Notes: generated from the sequence alone by a model not told the origin. Positions 1 to 9,603 are shown, counted from the stretch's first letter. The stretch: DNA of 64,000 bases from Bacillus sp. CH140a_4T (GCF_008923725.1 NZ_WBPF01000005.1:382411-446410), one strand, 5' to 3'. Translations and numbers: made by a program.

Positions 1-123
1 CTTTATTATATTTTATTTTTTCTGAATTTTAAATGCATTAAACACCTATTTATATTGAGAAAGTTTTTTCGGTTGCATAAAATTAAAGAGTTTAAGAAAT
101 GCTACAAATGGAGGTGTATACAT

Positions 124-372
124 ATGGAACCAATGCTATGTCCAAGCTGTAAAACAAACCGTACTCGCTTTAATATTCTTGAACAACAAGTAAAACCAGT
201 CAAGTTAAATCCACAAACTGGTCAAGTAGAAGAGGAATACACAAATGAAACGATGAATGCTTTTCATATGTCCTATCAAGGACCAACATACAGAGTCCAA
301 TGCGCTGTATGCGGACTCGTTGAAAATCCAGAACAATTTATTAAACCTGCGCAAAATCAATCTTTTTCTTAA
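124..372 (+). CDS. small zinc-ribbon protein, function unknown
   Basis: An 82-residue protein with two CxxC pairs (C6/C9 and C60/C63), the usual arrangement for a four-cysteine zinc site. The longer reading frame opening at 55 is rejected because GGAGGTG lies about 7 bases before the ATG at 124 and nothing comparable precedes 55. There is no signal peptide or membrane segment, so it should be cytoplasmic. It is a single gene, closed by a strong terminator. I do not recognise a named function. Nucleic-acid or protein binding is a guess from the zinc-ribbon form. Confidence 0.8.
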   Translation: MEPMLCPSCKTNRTRFNILEQQVKPVKLNPQTGQVEEEYTNETMNAFHMSYQGPTYRVQCAVCGLVENPEQFIKPAQNQSFS

Positions 373-383
373 ATAATTTTATT

Positions 384-415
384 ACCCCCTACCAATTTTT
401 TGTAGGGGGTTTTTC
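384..415 (+). terminator. rho-independent terminator
   Basis: Perfect 8-bp stem CCCCCTAC/GTAGGGGG (385-392 with 402-409) followed by a U run, 12 bases after the stop of the zinc-ribbon gene. Confidence 0.9.
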
Positions 416-696
416 GATTTAATATGTTAATCAAAAATGTTTTTCTTCCTTATTATAAGTTACACCCCACACCTCTTTAGTCATCTTTTATTTTTTTGAC
501 CTTCGATATGAATCATTTTTTCTTCATTTATTATTTTCGGGTTGGGTTCTTCGTAACTGTTAATTTTGTGCCTTTATATAGATTTTTATTATATAAAAAA
601 GAGTGAACAAAAATACAATTATATAGAAACGAAAGAAGTTGCCCCCGGTATTTGTATTTCCCTAAAACATCAACTTCTTTTTAACTCTACTTTTTA
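416..696. other. AT-rich intergenic stretch with one inverted repeat
   Basis: There is no convincing gene here. A 10-bp inverted repeat AAAGAAGTTG/CAACTTCTTT (632-641 with 671-680) with a 29-base spacer lies just past the end of the DUF2812 gene. It may act as a weak terminator, although the U run is on the plus-strand side and the loop is long. Confidence 0.4.
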
Positions 697-1233
697 TTAT
701 AATATTTCACTTTTTAATTTCTTAATTTTCCAAGAGAGTCTTATAAAGAAGTATATCCACATACAACCTGTAAGACCTGTCATAACTTTCGCCCAAATTG
801 GCACTCTTGATTCCATCGGGCTTAAAAATAAGTTATACATTGATGGTAATATACTTGCTGATATAATAACAAGGAATAGCAATAACTCATTTAGCTTTTG
901 TACCCTCGTCTCCTTTTCTGAGTATATATCAGGTAATTCATTTACCTCTTCTACCTCTTTACAAAAATAATTCCATCTTGTGAAACTTGTTACGCGTTTC
1001 CAACCAGACATTTCGTATATTTCGAAATACTCTTGTTGTTGTTCTTTCGAATCTCTATAAACCAATCTAAAATCAGCTTTATATATTACATCTTTCGGCT
1101 TAGTTTTCTTAAACTGATACATTAAATTGTATTTTTGTAATGCCCAACCTTGCTGGTGCATCTTTCGTAAAAAAGCTTCTTCTTTTTCTAAATTCCATGC
1201 CGTAAAAAACTTAAATACCCTTTTAGTCTCCAT
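697..1233 (-). CDS. DUF2812 membrane protein
   Basis: 178 residues. The N-terminal about 80 residues are a soluble DUF2812-type domain rich in aromatic and charged residues (the phrases FRLVYRD and WKRVTSF are typical). Two hydrophobic segments follow at about 117-137 and 150-168, and the tail is lysine-rich. It starts 7 bases after the stop of the upstream PadR gene, so the two are co-transcribed. PadR plus DUF2812 is a recurrent Firmicutes pair in which the regulator controls its membrane partner. The biochemical role of DUF2812 is not known to me. Confidence 0.85.
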   Translation of the reverse strand: METKRVFKFFTAWNLEKEEAFLRKMHQQGWALQKYNLMYQFKKTKPKDVIYKADFRLVYRDSKEQQQEYFEIYEMSGWKRVTSFTRWNYFCKEVEEVNELPDIYSEKETRVQKLNELLLFLVIISASILPSMYNLFLSPMESRVPIWAKVMTGLTGCMWIYFFIRLSWKIKKLKSEIL

Positions 1234-1240
1234 CTTCCAT

Positions 1241-1558
1241 TCACTCCCCTAAAATACTATTCCCGTTCCTTACAGATCTCTGCAACCTGTTATACTCTAG
1301 CTCTAACACTTCTCTACCAAGTGGCGTTAACTCATAGCACTTCTTTCTATCTGTAGAAGCCACTTCAACTATTAACTTCTCTTTTAGTAACTTTGTCGTA
1401 TTCCCGTATAAAGTACCTGGACCGAGCTTTACTTCTCCATTTGTCATCTCTTCTACCATTTGCATAATTCCGTAACCATGCATTGGTTTCACTAGTGATA
1501 ACAATATGTAATATGTCGCCTCTGTTAACGGAATATATTTTTTCGCTTTCGCATTCAT
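1241..1558 (-). CDS. PadR family transcriptional regulator
   Basis: 105 residues, a compact winged-helix PadR repressor. The landmarks are the LSLVKPMHGYGI segment at about 20-31, the GPGTLYG turn at about 46-52 before the recognition helix, and a basic wing with DRKKCYELTPLG. The start at 1558 is chosen over the longer frame from 1648 because GGAGGTGG sits 7-8 bases upstream, and the extra 30 residues would cover the operator-like repeats. It is first in a two-gene unit with the DUF2812 gene. PadR proteins typically repress their own operon and respond to small molecules or membrane stress. The ligand is unknown. Confidence 0.9.
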   Translation of the reverse strand: MNAKAKKYIPLTEATYYILLSLVKPMHGYGIMQMVEEMTNGEVKLGPGTLYGNTTKLLKEKLIVEVASTDRKKCYELTPLGREVLELEYNRLQRSVRNGNSILGE

Positions 1559-1570
1559 TATAACCACCTC

Positions 1571-1620
1571 CGATACATCGCTTCCTGATATATCGACTAA
1601 CGATACATCGTATATCGATA
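1571..1620. promoter_or_regulatory. candidate PadR operator: repeated CGATACATCG and TATCGATA motifs
   Basis: CGATACATCG occurs at 1571-1580 and again at 1601-1610, exactly 30 bp apart (about three helical turns). The palindromes GATATATC (1587-1594) and TATCGATA lie between and beside them. All lie immediately upstream of the padR start, where an autorepressor would bind. The assignment is by position and symmetry only. Confidence 0.5.
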
Positions 1621-1763
1621 TTGTATAACTACATTCCAAAATATGCAAGTATAATTTAATAATTGGATATTTATTTCTTTGAATTAAAAAATCATATCAA
1701 TTTTCTGAATAATTTGTTAAAATATAGAAATATCCGTTTATATTTTTGAAAGGAATGATACAT

Positions 1764-2693
1764 ATGATAAATAAATTGAAAGAAAACATAGGATCAGTTT
1801 TTGTCGGTAAAGAAAATGTTATAGATTTATTACTCGTTTCATTGCTTGCTGATGGACATGTATTACTCGAGGATGTGCCTGGTACTGGGAAAACGTTGCT
1901 AGCGAAAACACTTTCTAAAAGTATTGGTGGTAATTTTTCTCGTGTCCAATTTACACCGGATGTACTTCCGAGTGATATAACAGGTATTGAATATTTTAAT
2001 CCGAAAACGAGTGAATTCGAGTTAAGACTTGGACCAGTTATGACTAATATTTTGCTTGCGGATGAAATTAATCGCGCTATGCCTAGAACGCAGTCTAGTT
2101 TATTAGAATCGATGGAAGAACGACAAGTAACGCTTGAAAAGCAATCTACTCCTCTTCCGAAACCGTTCTTTGTTATTGCGACGCAAAATCCAATTGAATC
2201 ACAAGGAACATTTCCTCTTCCAGATGCACAACTTGATCGTTTTTTAATGACAATTTCAATTGGTTATCCTGATTCCAAAGATGAACTACAAATGATGCGT
2301 CGTTTCCGTAACGATACACCGTTAGAAAGCGTCAAATCTGTTATTTCTTTAGAAGACATTTTAAAAGCACAGAAACGAGTAAAAGAAATTTTCGTATCAG
2401 AACCGTTAGAACATTACATTATTAAACTTGCTCACGCTACAAGAAATCATGATTACATCGCTAACGGTGTAAGTCCACGTGCCACACTTGCTTTAGTGCG
2501 CGCAGTTCAAGCGTTAGCCTTTTTACGCGGGAGAGAATATTGTACGCCTGAAGATATACAATTTTTAGTTCCTTCTGTTTGGAATCATCGTATCGTCTTA
2601 TCGATGGAAGGCGCATTACGTACGACAAAAAATGAAATTATGCAAAGAATTTTAAAAGAAGTTGACGTACCAGTGGAGATTGAGCAAGCATGA
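1764..2693 (+). CDS. MoxR-type AAA+ ATPase
   Basis: 309 residues. It has Walker A DVPGTGKT (37-44), Walker B ending ADE (99-101), sensor-1-like ATQNP (139-143), and an arginine-rich lid region containing GVSPRATLAL. These are the signature features of MoxR ATPases, which act as chaperones for partner proteins, often with DUF58 and VWA-like proteins. ATG at 1764 has AAAGGA 9 bases upstream and is preferred over an in-frame TTG at 1746. Its stop overlaps the start of the DUF58 gene (ATGA), so translation is coupled. It is the first gene of a three-gene operon resembling B. subtilis yeaC-yeaD-yebA. Confidence 0.93.
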   Translation: MINKLKENIGSVFVGKENVIDLLLVSLLADGHVLLEDVPGTGKTLLAKTLSKSIGGNFSRVQFTPDVLPSDITGIEYFNPKTSEFELRLGPVMTNILLADEINRAMPRTQSSLLESMEERQVTLEKQSTPLPKPFFVIATQNPIESQGTFPLPDAQLDRFLMTISIGYPDSKDELQMMRRFRNDTPLESVKSVISLEDILKAQKRVKEIFVSEPLEHYIIKLAHATRNHDYIANGVSPRATLALVRAVQALAFLRGREYCTPEDIQFLVPSVWNHRIVLSMEGALRTTKNEIMQRILKEVDVPVEIEQA

Positions 2694-3853
2694 ATGGACA
2701 GCGAGTTGTAACTGTACCGTTATTTTTCCAACTCCATATTATTCAACTAACCGTCCCAGGCGCTATACTATTTACATTTTTTATGCCACAACGAATCATT
2801 ATGTTTTTCTTTTTCTTCTACTATTTATTTGCAATTTTCATTTATAAATATGTCGCATACATAGAGAAAAGGTTTCAAGTGATTAACGAGAAACAAACGA
2901 CTCGGCTTTTCCCTGATGAATCTGGACAGTTTTTTATTCATTTAAAAAATGGAGCAAACATACCACTCGTTAATGGTACTTGTTATTTTCATTTAGACCC
3001 GTCACTACTACCACAAAAAGATCAAGGAATTGAACAAATATCGAAAACGTTATTCTCTTTTCCGTTTTCACAACCTGCTCATTCGGCACAAAAATGGGAT
3101 TTAACATTGACGGCAACGAAGCGTGGCGTATTTCAAATTGAACAATTCGAATGTGTTTTGAAAGATCCTTTTCATTTATTATCTGTACATTTACCTGTAT
3201 TTGATAAATTAAGAACTGAAATTATTGTGTATCCATCACCTAAAGAAGTAGCAGGTTTGCAAGAACTTCAGCAACTTTTAACAGGATCTTATCGAACAAA
3301 TTTTTCTTTTTACAATGATGAAACATCTATTATTGGTGTAAAACGCTATGAACGTGAGTCTTTCCGTTCTATTCATTGGAAAGCATCTGCTAAAATGCAG
3401 GAATTACAGGCGAAGCAATATGAACCTGTAAAAAATTATAGTTGGACGATTTGTCTTTCATTAGCTGCTGATCGCGGGTTTGGTTGGAAAGATAATATAG
3501 AAGATCTTATTTCATTTGCAACATACATTTGTCAATACGCAACGAAGCATCAAATACCGTTTGAATTATTTATTAGTGTATTAGCTGAAGGTGGTCCTCT
3601 GCACTTACCATTAAACGAAGGGCAAACACATTACGGAATATCTTTAGAGGAATTAGCGCGTATTTCAGATGATAGTACGTTACTTCCTAAACAAGGATTT
3701 ATTCATTATGTAACGAGAAAAAGAGAACGATCATCTACAATGATATACATTGGTTTACAGAGAAATGAACTCCCTCTTCTCTCTCAGCCTACGTTTCTCA
3801 TTAATAACGAAGGGATGGTGGAAAAGCTTGAAAACTTGGCTCTATCACGTTAA
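2690..3853 (+). CDS. DUF58 domain protein, MoxR partner
   Basis: 387 residues. The N terminus has two closely spaced hydrophobic segments (about 12-50), and the rest is a soluble domain. The diagnostic DUF58 core with YERESFRSIHWKASAK lies at about 220-236. DUF58 is distantly related to von Willebrand A folds, and its genes sit next to MoxR genes in many bacteria. The start codon overlaps the MoxR stop by four bases, and its own 3' end overlaps the third gene. It is probably membrane-anchored with the soluble part in the cytoplasm. The operon's cell-envelope role is inferred from family context. Confidence 0.9.
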   Translation: MNGQRVVTVPLFFQLHIIQLTVPGAILFTFFMPQRIIMFFFFFYYLFAIFIYKYVAYIEKRFQVINEKQTTRLFPDESGQFFIHLKNGANIPLVNGTCYFHLDPSLLPQKDQGIEQISKTLFSFPFSQPAHSAQKWDLTLTATKRGVFQIEQFECVLKDPFHLLSVHLPVFDKLRTEIIVYPSPKEVAGLQELQQLLTGSYRTNFSFYNDETSIIGVKRYERESFRSIHWKASAKMQELQAKQYEPVKNYSWTICLSLAADRGFGWKDNIEDLISFATYICQYATKHQIPFELFISVLAEGGPLHLPLNEGQTHYGISLEELARISDDSTLLPKQGFIHYVTRKRERSSTMIYIGLQRNELPLLSQPTFLINNEGMVEKLENLALSR

Positions 3854-4937
3854 TGACTTTTTTCTGCTGCTCCTCCTTTCGTTATTAACGGAAAGAGATG
3901 AATTCATCGGTATTGCTATATTTTTAGCAACAGGCTATATTGGTGTATTTCTAATCCATAAATTCATGAAAAAAAGAACGACAGGATTTGTTATACTGTT
4001 AATTACTCAAATAATCAGTTGTTCTATCTTTCTCCCTTTCTCTCTATTTGGCACAATTATGTTACCGCTTTTCTTCTTTATCGTACATGTAGTTGGACCT
4101 GGGTATCCAGTTCAAAAATCGTTAGGCGGTATTATATGGTTTGGTGTTTCAACTATATTTTATGCGCCCTTTCCACCTTTGTGGAAACTATTACTATTAG
4201 TCTTACACATTATGATTACATTTTGGTTAACTGGGGCAAATCGTAATCAACAGTTATTACGTTTCGCTTCTCTTATTACGATTGGAATAATTAGTGCTTT
4301 TCTCATTCCTATTTTCCCATACATTCGGCTTCTTTTTTCTTACGCCGTACAAGTAGTTGCTTTAGGATTTGGATACGCCATTAATCCGTTATTTTCCGCA
4401 GCCGAATCAAAAGAAACAGACGATTTTTGGTCGAATAAAGGCAATCTAAAAGACCCTCAAATTAAGGATGAGTTTGGACAACGTGATTTTGATCCAACTC
4501 TCATAAATAGCATTACCATATTAGTTTGTACAGTCATCGCTATTTACGTCGTTTGGAAAATAATAAAAAAACGAAAACAATTCAGTTTACCAAATATGCC
4601 TGTCTTTGAATCTACTATCATTACTGATAAAGAAGGCATAAGCCAAAAACGTTTGAAACGAAACAAACCGCCTCATAATGAAATTCGAAAAGAAATTTTC
4701 AAACTTGAGAGTAAGTTAACTCCTCCTTTAAATAGAAAACGAGGAGAAACTGTTGAAGCATGGTTAGGAAGAATAAATAGTGAAGAGCATATAAATATTC
4801 AGAGTCATATTATTATAAATGCTTATAATACAGTGCGTTATTCAAATGAGGAAAACACCGTACTTTTGCATGAATTTAAGGAAGAAATCCATAAACTCTA
4901 TGCATATCAGAAGAGTATGAAGAAAAGAAAGAAATAA
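3828..4937 (+). CDS. multi-pass membrane protein, third gene of MoxR-DUF58 operon
   Basis: 369 residues from the TTG at 3828. GGGATGGTGG lies just upstream, and the gene overlaps the end of the DUF58 gene by 26 bases. About six hydrophobic segments cover residues 5-180, a seventh lies near 225-245, and a charged C-terminal domain follows. The tail (RGETVEAWLGRI... AYNTVRYS) resembles the DUF4129-type end of transglutaminase-like YebA proteins. The extracytoplasmic transglutaminase core itself is absent, so the gene is about half the expected length of a YebA homologue. There is no frameshift scar inside. It may be a natural short form or a deletion product. Confidence 0.8.
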   Translation: MKTWLYHVNDFFLLLLLSLLTERDEFIGIAIFLATGYIGVFLIHKFMKKRTTGFVILLITQIISCSIFLPFSLFGTIMLPLFFFIVHVVGPGYPVQKSLGGIIWFGVSTIFYAPFPPLWKLLLLVLHIMITFWLTGANRNQQLLRFASLITIGIISAFLIPIFPYIRLLFSYAVQVVALGFGYAINPLFSAAESKETDDFWSNKGNLKDPQIKDEFGQRDFDPTLINSITILVCTVIAIYVVWKIIKKRKQFSLPNMPVFESTIITDKEGISQKRLKRNKPPHNEIRKEIFKLESKLTPPLNRKRGETVEAWLGRINSEEHINIQSHIIINAYNTVRYSNEENTVLLHEFKEEIHKLYAYQKSMKKRKK

Positions 4938-4943
4938 TACAAC

Positions 4944-4975
4944 AGAAAGACTCCTATTTTCATAGGAGTCTTTCT
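4944..4975. terminator. bidirectional terminator
   Basis: Perfect 14-bp stem AGAAAGACTCCTAT/ATAGGAGTCTTTCT with a four-base loop between two convergent genes. Confidence 0.9.
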
Positions 4976-4993
4976 ATACTTCTACGTTAATTT

Positions 4994-6451
4994 TTAAATT
5001 GAAGCATTCTTCCCTGCTTCAATCTCTAATGATTCTTCATGCCACCAAAGTGTTTCTTCAGGGTCTTCTTTAGCGATTAGGTGTGCTTCCTTTTTCGTTT
5101 CAACTGTAGGATATGAACCTTTAAGCGCACGTCCTGAAGTTGTAACGAATAATACACTAAATACGACTAATCCAATAATACTTACTCCTGCTAAATAAAA
5201 TGCCGGTGCAAGCGGGTTACCGGTTGCATGAACTAAGTATGAACATACGAGCGGTGTTGTTCCACCGAATATCGATACAGAAATATTAAATGAGATCGAA
5301 AGTGCTCGATAACGTACATCGGTGAAAAAGAGTGATGGTAATAATGAAGGTAGCGTTCCTTCATATACACTTAGGAAGAATCCTAAAATGAAAATACCTG
5401 CAAATATAGCTGCAATATGTCCATTACCTATTAGTAAAAATGCTGGAATTGCAAATACTGTTAAACCAAGTAAACCAATTTGCACGACACGTTTATTACC
5501 AATTTTATCACTTAATTTACCGAAATAAAGTGCCAGTGGAATCATAAGTGCCATCGTAATAGAAATAATTAATAAGCCAGTTGTTTCTTTGACTTTAAGT
5601 ACTTGAGTTAGATAAGAAGGAATATACGAAAGAATCATATAATTCGTAATGTTAAAGAAGGCGACAATAACTGTGCTTAATAAGAAGTCTTTTTTGTGAT
5701 ATTTTAATATATCCATAAATGAAAATTGTTCGTTGTCTTCAGATTCCTCTTGTGCTTTTTCCATCTCTTCAAAGATGGGAGATTCATCTAAATGACGGCG
5801 TAAATATAAACCGACCAAACCAATTGGTGCAGCTATTAAGAAAGGAATACGCCAGCCCCAGCTGAGCATTTGTTCATCTGTTAACAATAACGTCAAAATG
5901 GTAACAATTACCGATGCAGCAATGTAACCTGAGAGTGTTCCAATTTCAAGACCACTACCGAGTATACCACGCTTTTTATCTGGAGAAGATTCTGCGATAT
6001 AAACCATTGCTCCTGAATATTCGCCGCCTGTAGAGAAGCCTTGAATCATTCGGGCAACTAAAAGTAGTATTGGTGCCCATACACCAATTTGTTCATAGGT
6101 TGGTAGTAATGCGATGAATAATGTAGAAAGTGCCATTAAAATAATAGTAGTACTTAACACGATTTTTCGGCCGTACTTATCTCCTATTCTACCAAAGAAT
6201 ACACCTCCGATTGGTCGAACGAGAAAGGCTGCTGCAAATGTACCAAATGTAAGTACAAGTTGCAATCCACTATTATCAACACCTGAGAAGAATAATTGAC
6301 TTAAAATTACCGCTAAATACGCGTATAATCCAAAGTCAAACCACTCCATTGCATTCCCGATACCAGTAGCAACTACTGCTTTCCTGGCTTGTTTAGGATT
6401 GACAATATTAACGTCTTGAGGTTCAAAATTTAAATCATTATTTTGTTGCAT
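4994..6451 (-). CDS. MFS transporter, metabolite:H+ symporter (ProP/MHS) type
   Basis: 485 residues with twelve predicted membrane segments. The MHS-family N-terminal signature GNAMEWFDFGLYAY and the loop GRIGDKYGRK between segments 2 and 3 are both present, as are RMIQGFSTGGEYSGA and a second-half GKLSDKIGNKR loop. This subfamily carries proline/betaine, dicarboxylates or related organic acids with protons across the cell membrane. The substrate cannot be read from sequence. ATG at 6451 is preferred, with AAGGAG upstream at a slightly long spacing of 12. A GTG at 6493 in the same frame lacks a properly spaced site. It lies downstream of an aminotransferase gene but is separated from it by a terminator-like hairpin. 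Confidence 0.9.
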   Translation of the reverse strand: MQQNNDLNFEPQDVNIVNPKQARKAVVATGIGNAMEWFDFGLYAYLAVILSQLFFSGVDNSGLQLVLTFGTFAAAFLVRPIGGVFFGRIGDKYGRKIVLSTTIILMALSTLFIALLPTYEQIGVWAPILLLVARMIQGFSTGGEYSGAMVYIAESSPDKKRGILGSGLEIGTLSGYIAASVIVTILTLLLTDEQMLSWGWRIPFLIAAPIGLVGLYLRRHLDESPIFEEMEKAQEESEDNEQFSFMDILKYHKKDFLLSTVIVAFFNITNYMILSYIPSYLTQVLKVKETTGLLIISITMALMIPLALYFGKLSDKIGNKRVVQIGLLGLTVFAIPAFLLIGNGHIAAIFAGIFILGFFLSVYEGTLPSLLPSLFFTDVRYRALSISFNISVSIFGGTTPLVCSYLVHATGNPLAPAFYLAGVSIIGLVVFSVLFVTTSGRALKGSYPTVETKKEAHLIAKEDPEETLWWHEESLEIEAGKNASI

Positions 6452-6620
6452 ATAATAAAACAGCTCCTTATTTAATTTAACTTCTTTAAGCACACCTTCT
6501 CTTATTGAATAAAATAAATTCGAAGCACTTAAGGAAAATCAGCGTCTCCTTATCTGTTATTATTGTTTCACATAATTAATTATTTGTCCAATGAGATGCT
6601 TCCAAGGTTAAGTAATTTAT

Positions 6621-6681
6621 TAAAATAAAAAAGCTGAAGAAGGCGCTATACGAGTACCTTTTTCACCTTTTTATTTTAATA
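6621..6681 (-). terminator. imperfect AT-rich hairpin after aminotransferase gene
   Basis: Nested inverted repeats TAAAATAAAAAAG/CTTTTTATTTTA and GAAGAAGG/CCTTTTTC (one mismatch) flank a 13-base loop. The position fits a terminator for the minus-strand aminotransferase gene. Confidence 0.6.
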
Positions 6682-6741
6682 TAAAAATTTATTTTTTTAC
6701 CCCTATTTTCTTCTTATTTGAATTAAAAATAAGTTTCTTTT

Positions 6742-7956
6742 TTAAATACTTGTAGCTGCTAAACTATGTATACAAGAGATAAATTCATTAACAAATGTAT
6801 CAATTTCTTCTTTTGTAATTATATATGGAGGAAGTAAACGAATGATGTTCCCTTGTGTAACATCAACTAATATCCCATTCTCCATTAGCTCTACCTGTAA
6901 TTTCTTCACATTTTCATTTGTATCATTCAAACTAATTCCAAACATCATGCCAGCATGACGTACTTCCCCAATATAATAAGTATTTTCTTTCTGAATTTCT
7001 TGCAATTTATCATTTAAATAGTGTGACATTTCATAAGCCTTTTGCATTAAACCATCGTCAATTAATGTGTTTAATACCGTTAATCCTAAAGCCGTTCCCA
7101 TTGATGAATGAGCAAACGTTGTGCCGTGATCTCCCGGTGCAAATACATCACATAACTTTTCACCAACAATAATTCCGCCAAGCGGTATCCCGCCTCCTGC
7201 TCCTTTACCAATTTGAATAATATCCGGTGTAATATTGAAATTTTGATAAGCAAATAGTTTACCAGTTCTCCCCATACCACTTTGTACTTCATCAACGATA
7301 AGTAGTACATTATATTTCTCACATAAGTTTTGAACACCATGTAAATATTCACTTGATAAAGGGTATATCCCCCCGCTACCTAAAACCGGCTCTAGCATAA
7401 TCGCAATCGGATTTTCATGAATTATTGTTTCTTCTAATTGCTCTATATTCTCGCGGTCTACTTCATATACCGGAATCGATGTTTTAGGGAAATTTTGATA
7501 TACACTTTCTTGTCTCGTAAAATGTAGTGCTCCTAATGTTCGCCCGTGGAAACTATTTTTCAGCACTACAATTCCTTCACGTTCTTCATGCGTATTAAAT
7601 CTATATTTATCAATTAATTTTAACGTTGTTTCTGTCGCTTCCGTACCAGAGTTTGTAAAAAAGACTTTTCCTTTTTTTAATGAGCAGTCAACTAATTTCT
7701 TTGCATATTCAATCGCAACTGGATTTAAAAAATGAAATGGAAGATGCAACGATTTTGTAACTTGCTCCATTGTCGTTTGCACGATTTTCGGATGATTGTA
7801 TCCTAATACGTTCACTCCCACACCAGAGAATAAATCTACATACTCTTTACCATCCACATCATAAAGCTTGCATCCTTCTCCTCTTTCTATTGCAACCTTC
7901 GTACGACAATACGTAGGCATCATATATTCTTTATCTAATTGAAACCAATCCGACAT
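6742..7956 (-). CDS. class III pyridoxal-phosphate aminotransferase, ArgD-like
   Basis: 404 residues. It has the N-terminal DVDGKEYVDLFSGVGVNVLGYNHP block, the SGTEATE phosphate-binding region, DEVQSGMGRTG with the cofactor-contacting Asp at about residue 220, and the Schiff-base lysine in IGKGAGGG at about 250. This pattern is closest to acetylornithine/ornithine-type omega-aminotransferases. No arginine biosynthesis genes are nearby, so the true amino donor may be different (for example a diamino acid). ATG has GGAGG 7 bases upstream. The next minus-strand gene is the MHS transporter, and a functional link such as substrate uptake is possible but unproven. Confidence 0.88.
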   Translation of the reverse strand: MSDWFQLDKEYMMPTYCRTKVAIERGEGCKLYDVDGKEYVDLFSGVGVNVLGYNHPKIVQTTMEQVTKSLHLPFHFLNPVAIEYAKKLVDCSLKKGKVFFTNSGTEATETTLKLIDKYRFNTHEEREGIVVLKNSFHGRTLGALHFTRQESVYQNFPKTSIPVYEVDRENIEQLEETIIHENPIAIMLEPVLGSGGIYPLSSEYLHGVQNLCEKYNVLLIVDEVQSGMGRTGKLFAYQNFNITPDIIQIGKGAGGGIPLGGIIVGEKLCDVFAPGDHGTTFAHSSMGTALGLTVLNTLIDDGLMQKAYEMSHYLNDKLQEIQKENTYYIGEVRHAGMMFGISLNDTNENVKKLQVELMENGILVDVTQGNIIRLLPPYIITKEEIDTFVNEFISCIHSLAATSI

Positions 7957-8216
7957 TTTAAATTCCTCCTAGTTATTTTCCCTGTTTATTTATGTTCTCT
8001 ATAAAGTCATGTATAAATTCATTTTTAAGATTGTAATTTTAATAGTAACTTTCTTCTCGATATCCATTTTTTCATAATTTCTTCTATTTCAACAGGTCCA
8101 CTACATGCACGTTTTTTTCACCTAGCGGTCTGTTACTACTTTGCATGTCATACATAATCAAGGCTGTGAAATCATATTTAGTAACAATGGACAAAAAAGA
8201 TTTGGAGGCTATATCA

Positions 8217-9597
8217 ATGGATGAAAACTATGATAAACAGAGGAAATCTTTACAAGGGAAAGGCCTTAATGCAAATGAAGAACGTAATGAACAAGCTACA
8301 CTTCACTCTCAAACAGTTGGTTCACGTGGACCTGTTCTAGAAGCAAGATAGTGTACTTCACGAGACGTTACAAGAATTTATTCACGAAAAAATTTTAGAA
8401 AGACCTGTTCATGTAAAAGGATTTGGTGCGTTCGGTTATTTTCAAACGATCTATCCTATGTCTGAACATACGAAACTAAGTTTTTTACAACATTCTAATG
8501 AGAAAGTTCCTGTTATGGTGCGATTTTCATTAGCTGTTAGTACGAAAGGCACTCCTGACACTTCTAGAAATGTACGCGGTTTTTCTACAAAGTTTTATAC
8601 AAAGGAAGGCATTTTCGATCTTTTATGTAATCACATCCCTGTCTTTTCCGTTCGTGATCCAATGCGATTTCCTGAAACGATTCAAGCATTGTTACCTTCA
8701 CCTAAAAATAACTTACTTGACCCTAATAGATTTTGGAGCTTCGTCGCTAAAGCACCTGAATCCATTCATTTCGTTGTCCATTTATATTCTGATGCTGGTA
8801 CGGCCAAAAGTCTGCGCCACATCCCAGGACATAGTGTTAATACATATGTTTGGAGAAATACAGAAGGCAACCGCAAATATGTAAAGTATCATTGGTACCC
8901 ATTCGAAGGTGTACAATACATTACTAGTGAGGAAGCGAATAAATTGGCTGCCGAAAACCCTGATTATAGTGGGAAAGATTTATATGATGCAATTGCAAAT
9001 GGTAAACCAGTGGAATACGGATTATATGTCCAGCTCATGGATCCGAAAGATGAAGAACATCTTCCTTATGACCCTTTAGATGATACAAAATTATGGGATG
9101 AAAAAACATATCCTCTTATACCAGTAGGCAAATTGGTATTAAACGAAAATCCTGAAAATTATATGGAAGAAGTAGAAAAAGTCGCCTTCTCCCCCTCTAA
9201 TTTGCTAGACGGTGCAGAACTATCAGATGATAAAATGCTGCAAGGGCGCGCTAACATTTATAGCGATTCTCAAAGAAGAAGAATTGGACCTGAATTCCGC
9301 AAATTAGCGATTAACCAACAACGAAATTGGACACCTGCTAATCAAATAACGAGCGGCGATGGAAGATACGTTGAAGGTAAACTTGAAAGAACTTCTATTA
9401 CGAAACAGGATGACTTTACGCAGCCTGGTGAATTTTATGCGAAGTTAAAACCGATAGAAAAAGAACATCTTGCTGAAAACTTAGCTAGTGATTTAAAAGT
9501 TATCTCTGCTGATATTAGAAAGGTTGTTTTAGGGTATTTTCATAAAGTGTCTGCTGATTTGGTGAAGAGGATTGAAAGTGCGATGCAAAAGCTTTAA
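8217..9597 (+). pseudogene. catalase (small-subunit, heme), frameshifted near the N terminus
   Basis: The first frame (from ATG 8217, GGAGG upstream) reads into ...GSRGPVLEAR and stops at 8349-8351. The second frame carries the rest of a clade 3-type catalase. Omitting one G at about 8343 joins them as PVLEQDSVLHETLQEFIHEK, which is what the family predicts. The repaired product would be about 459 residues. The catalytic His (ERPVH), the distal Asn (LLCNHIP), and the heme-ligand Tyr with its Arg cluster (IYSDSQRRR) are intact, so the lesion looks recent. A sequencing error is the main alternative. A shorter protein from the ATG at 8458 would lack the catalytic His and cannot be active. Confidence 0.85.
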
Positions 9598-9603
9598 GTA
9601 TAT

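Noticed and set aside
566-970. 134-residue plus-strand frame
   Set aside because: It lies antisense to the DUF2812 gene, has no ribosome site and its composition is not protein-like.
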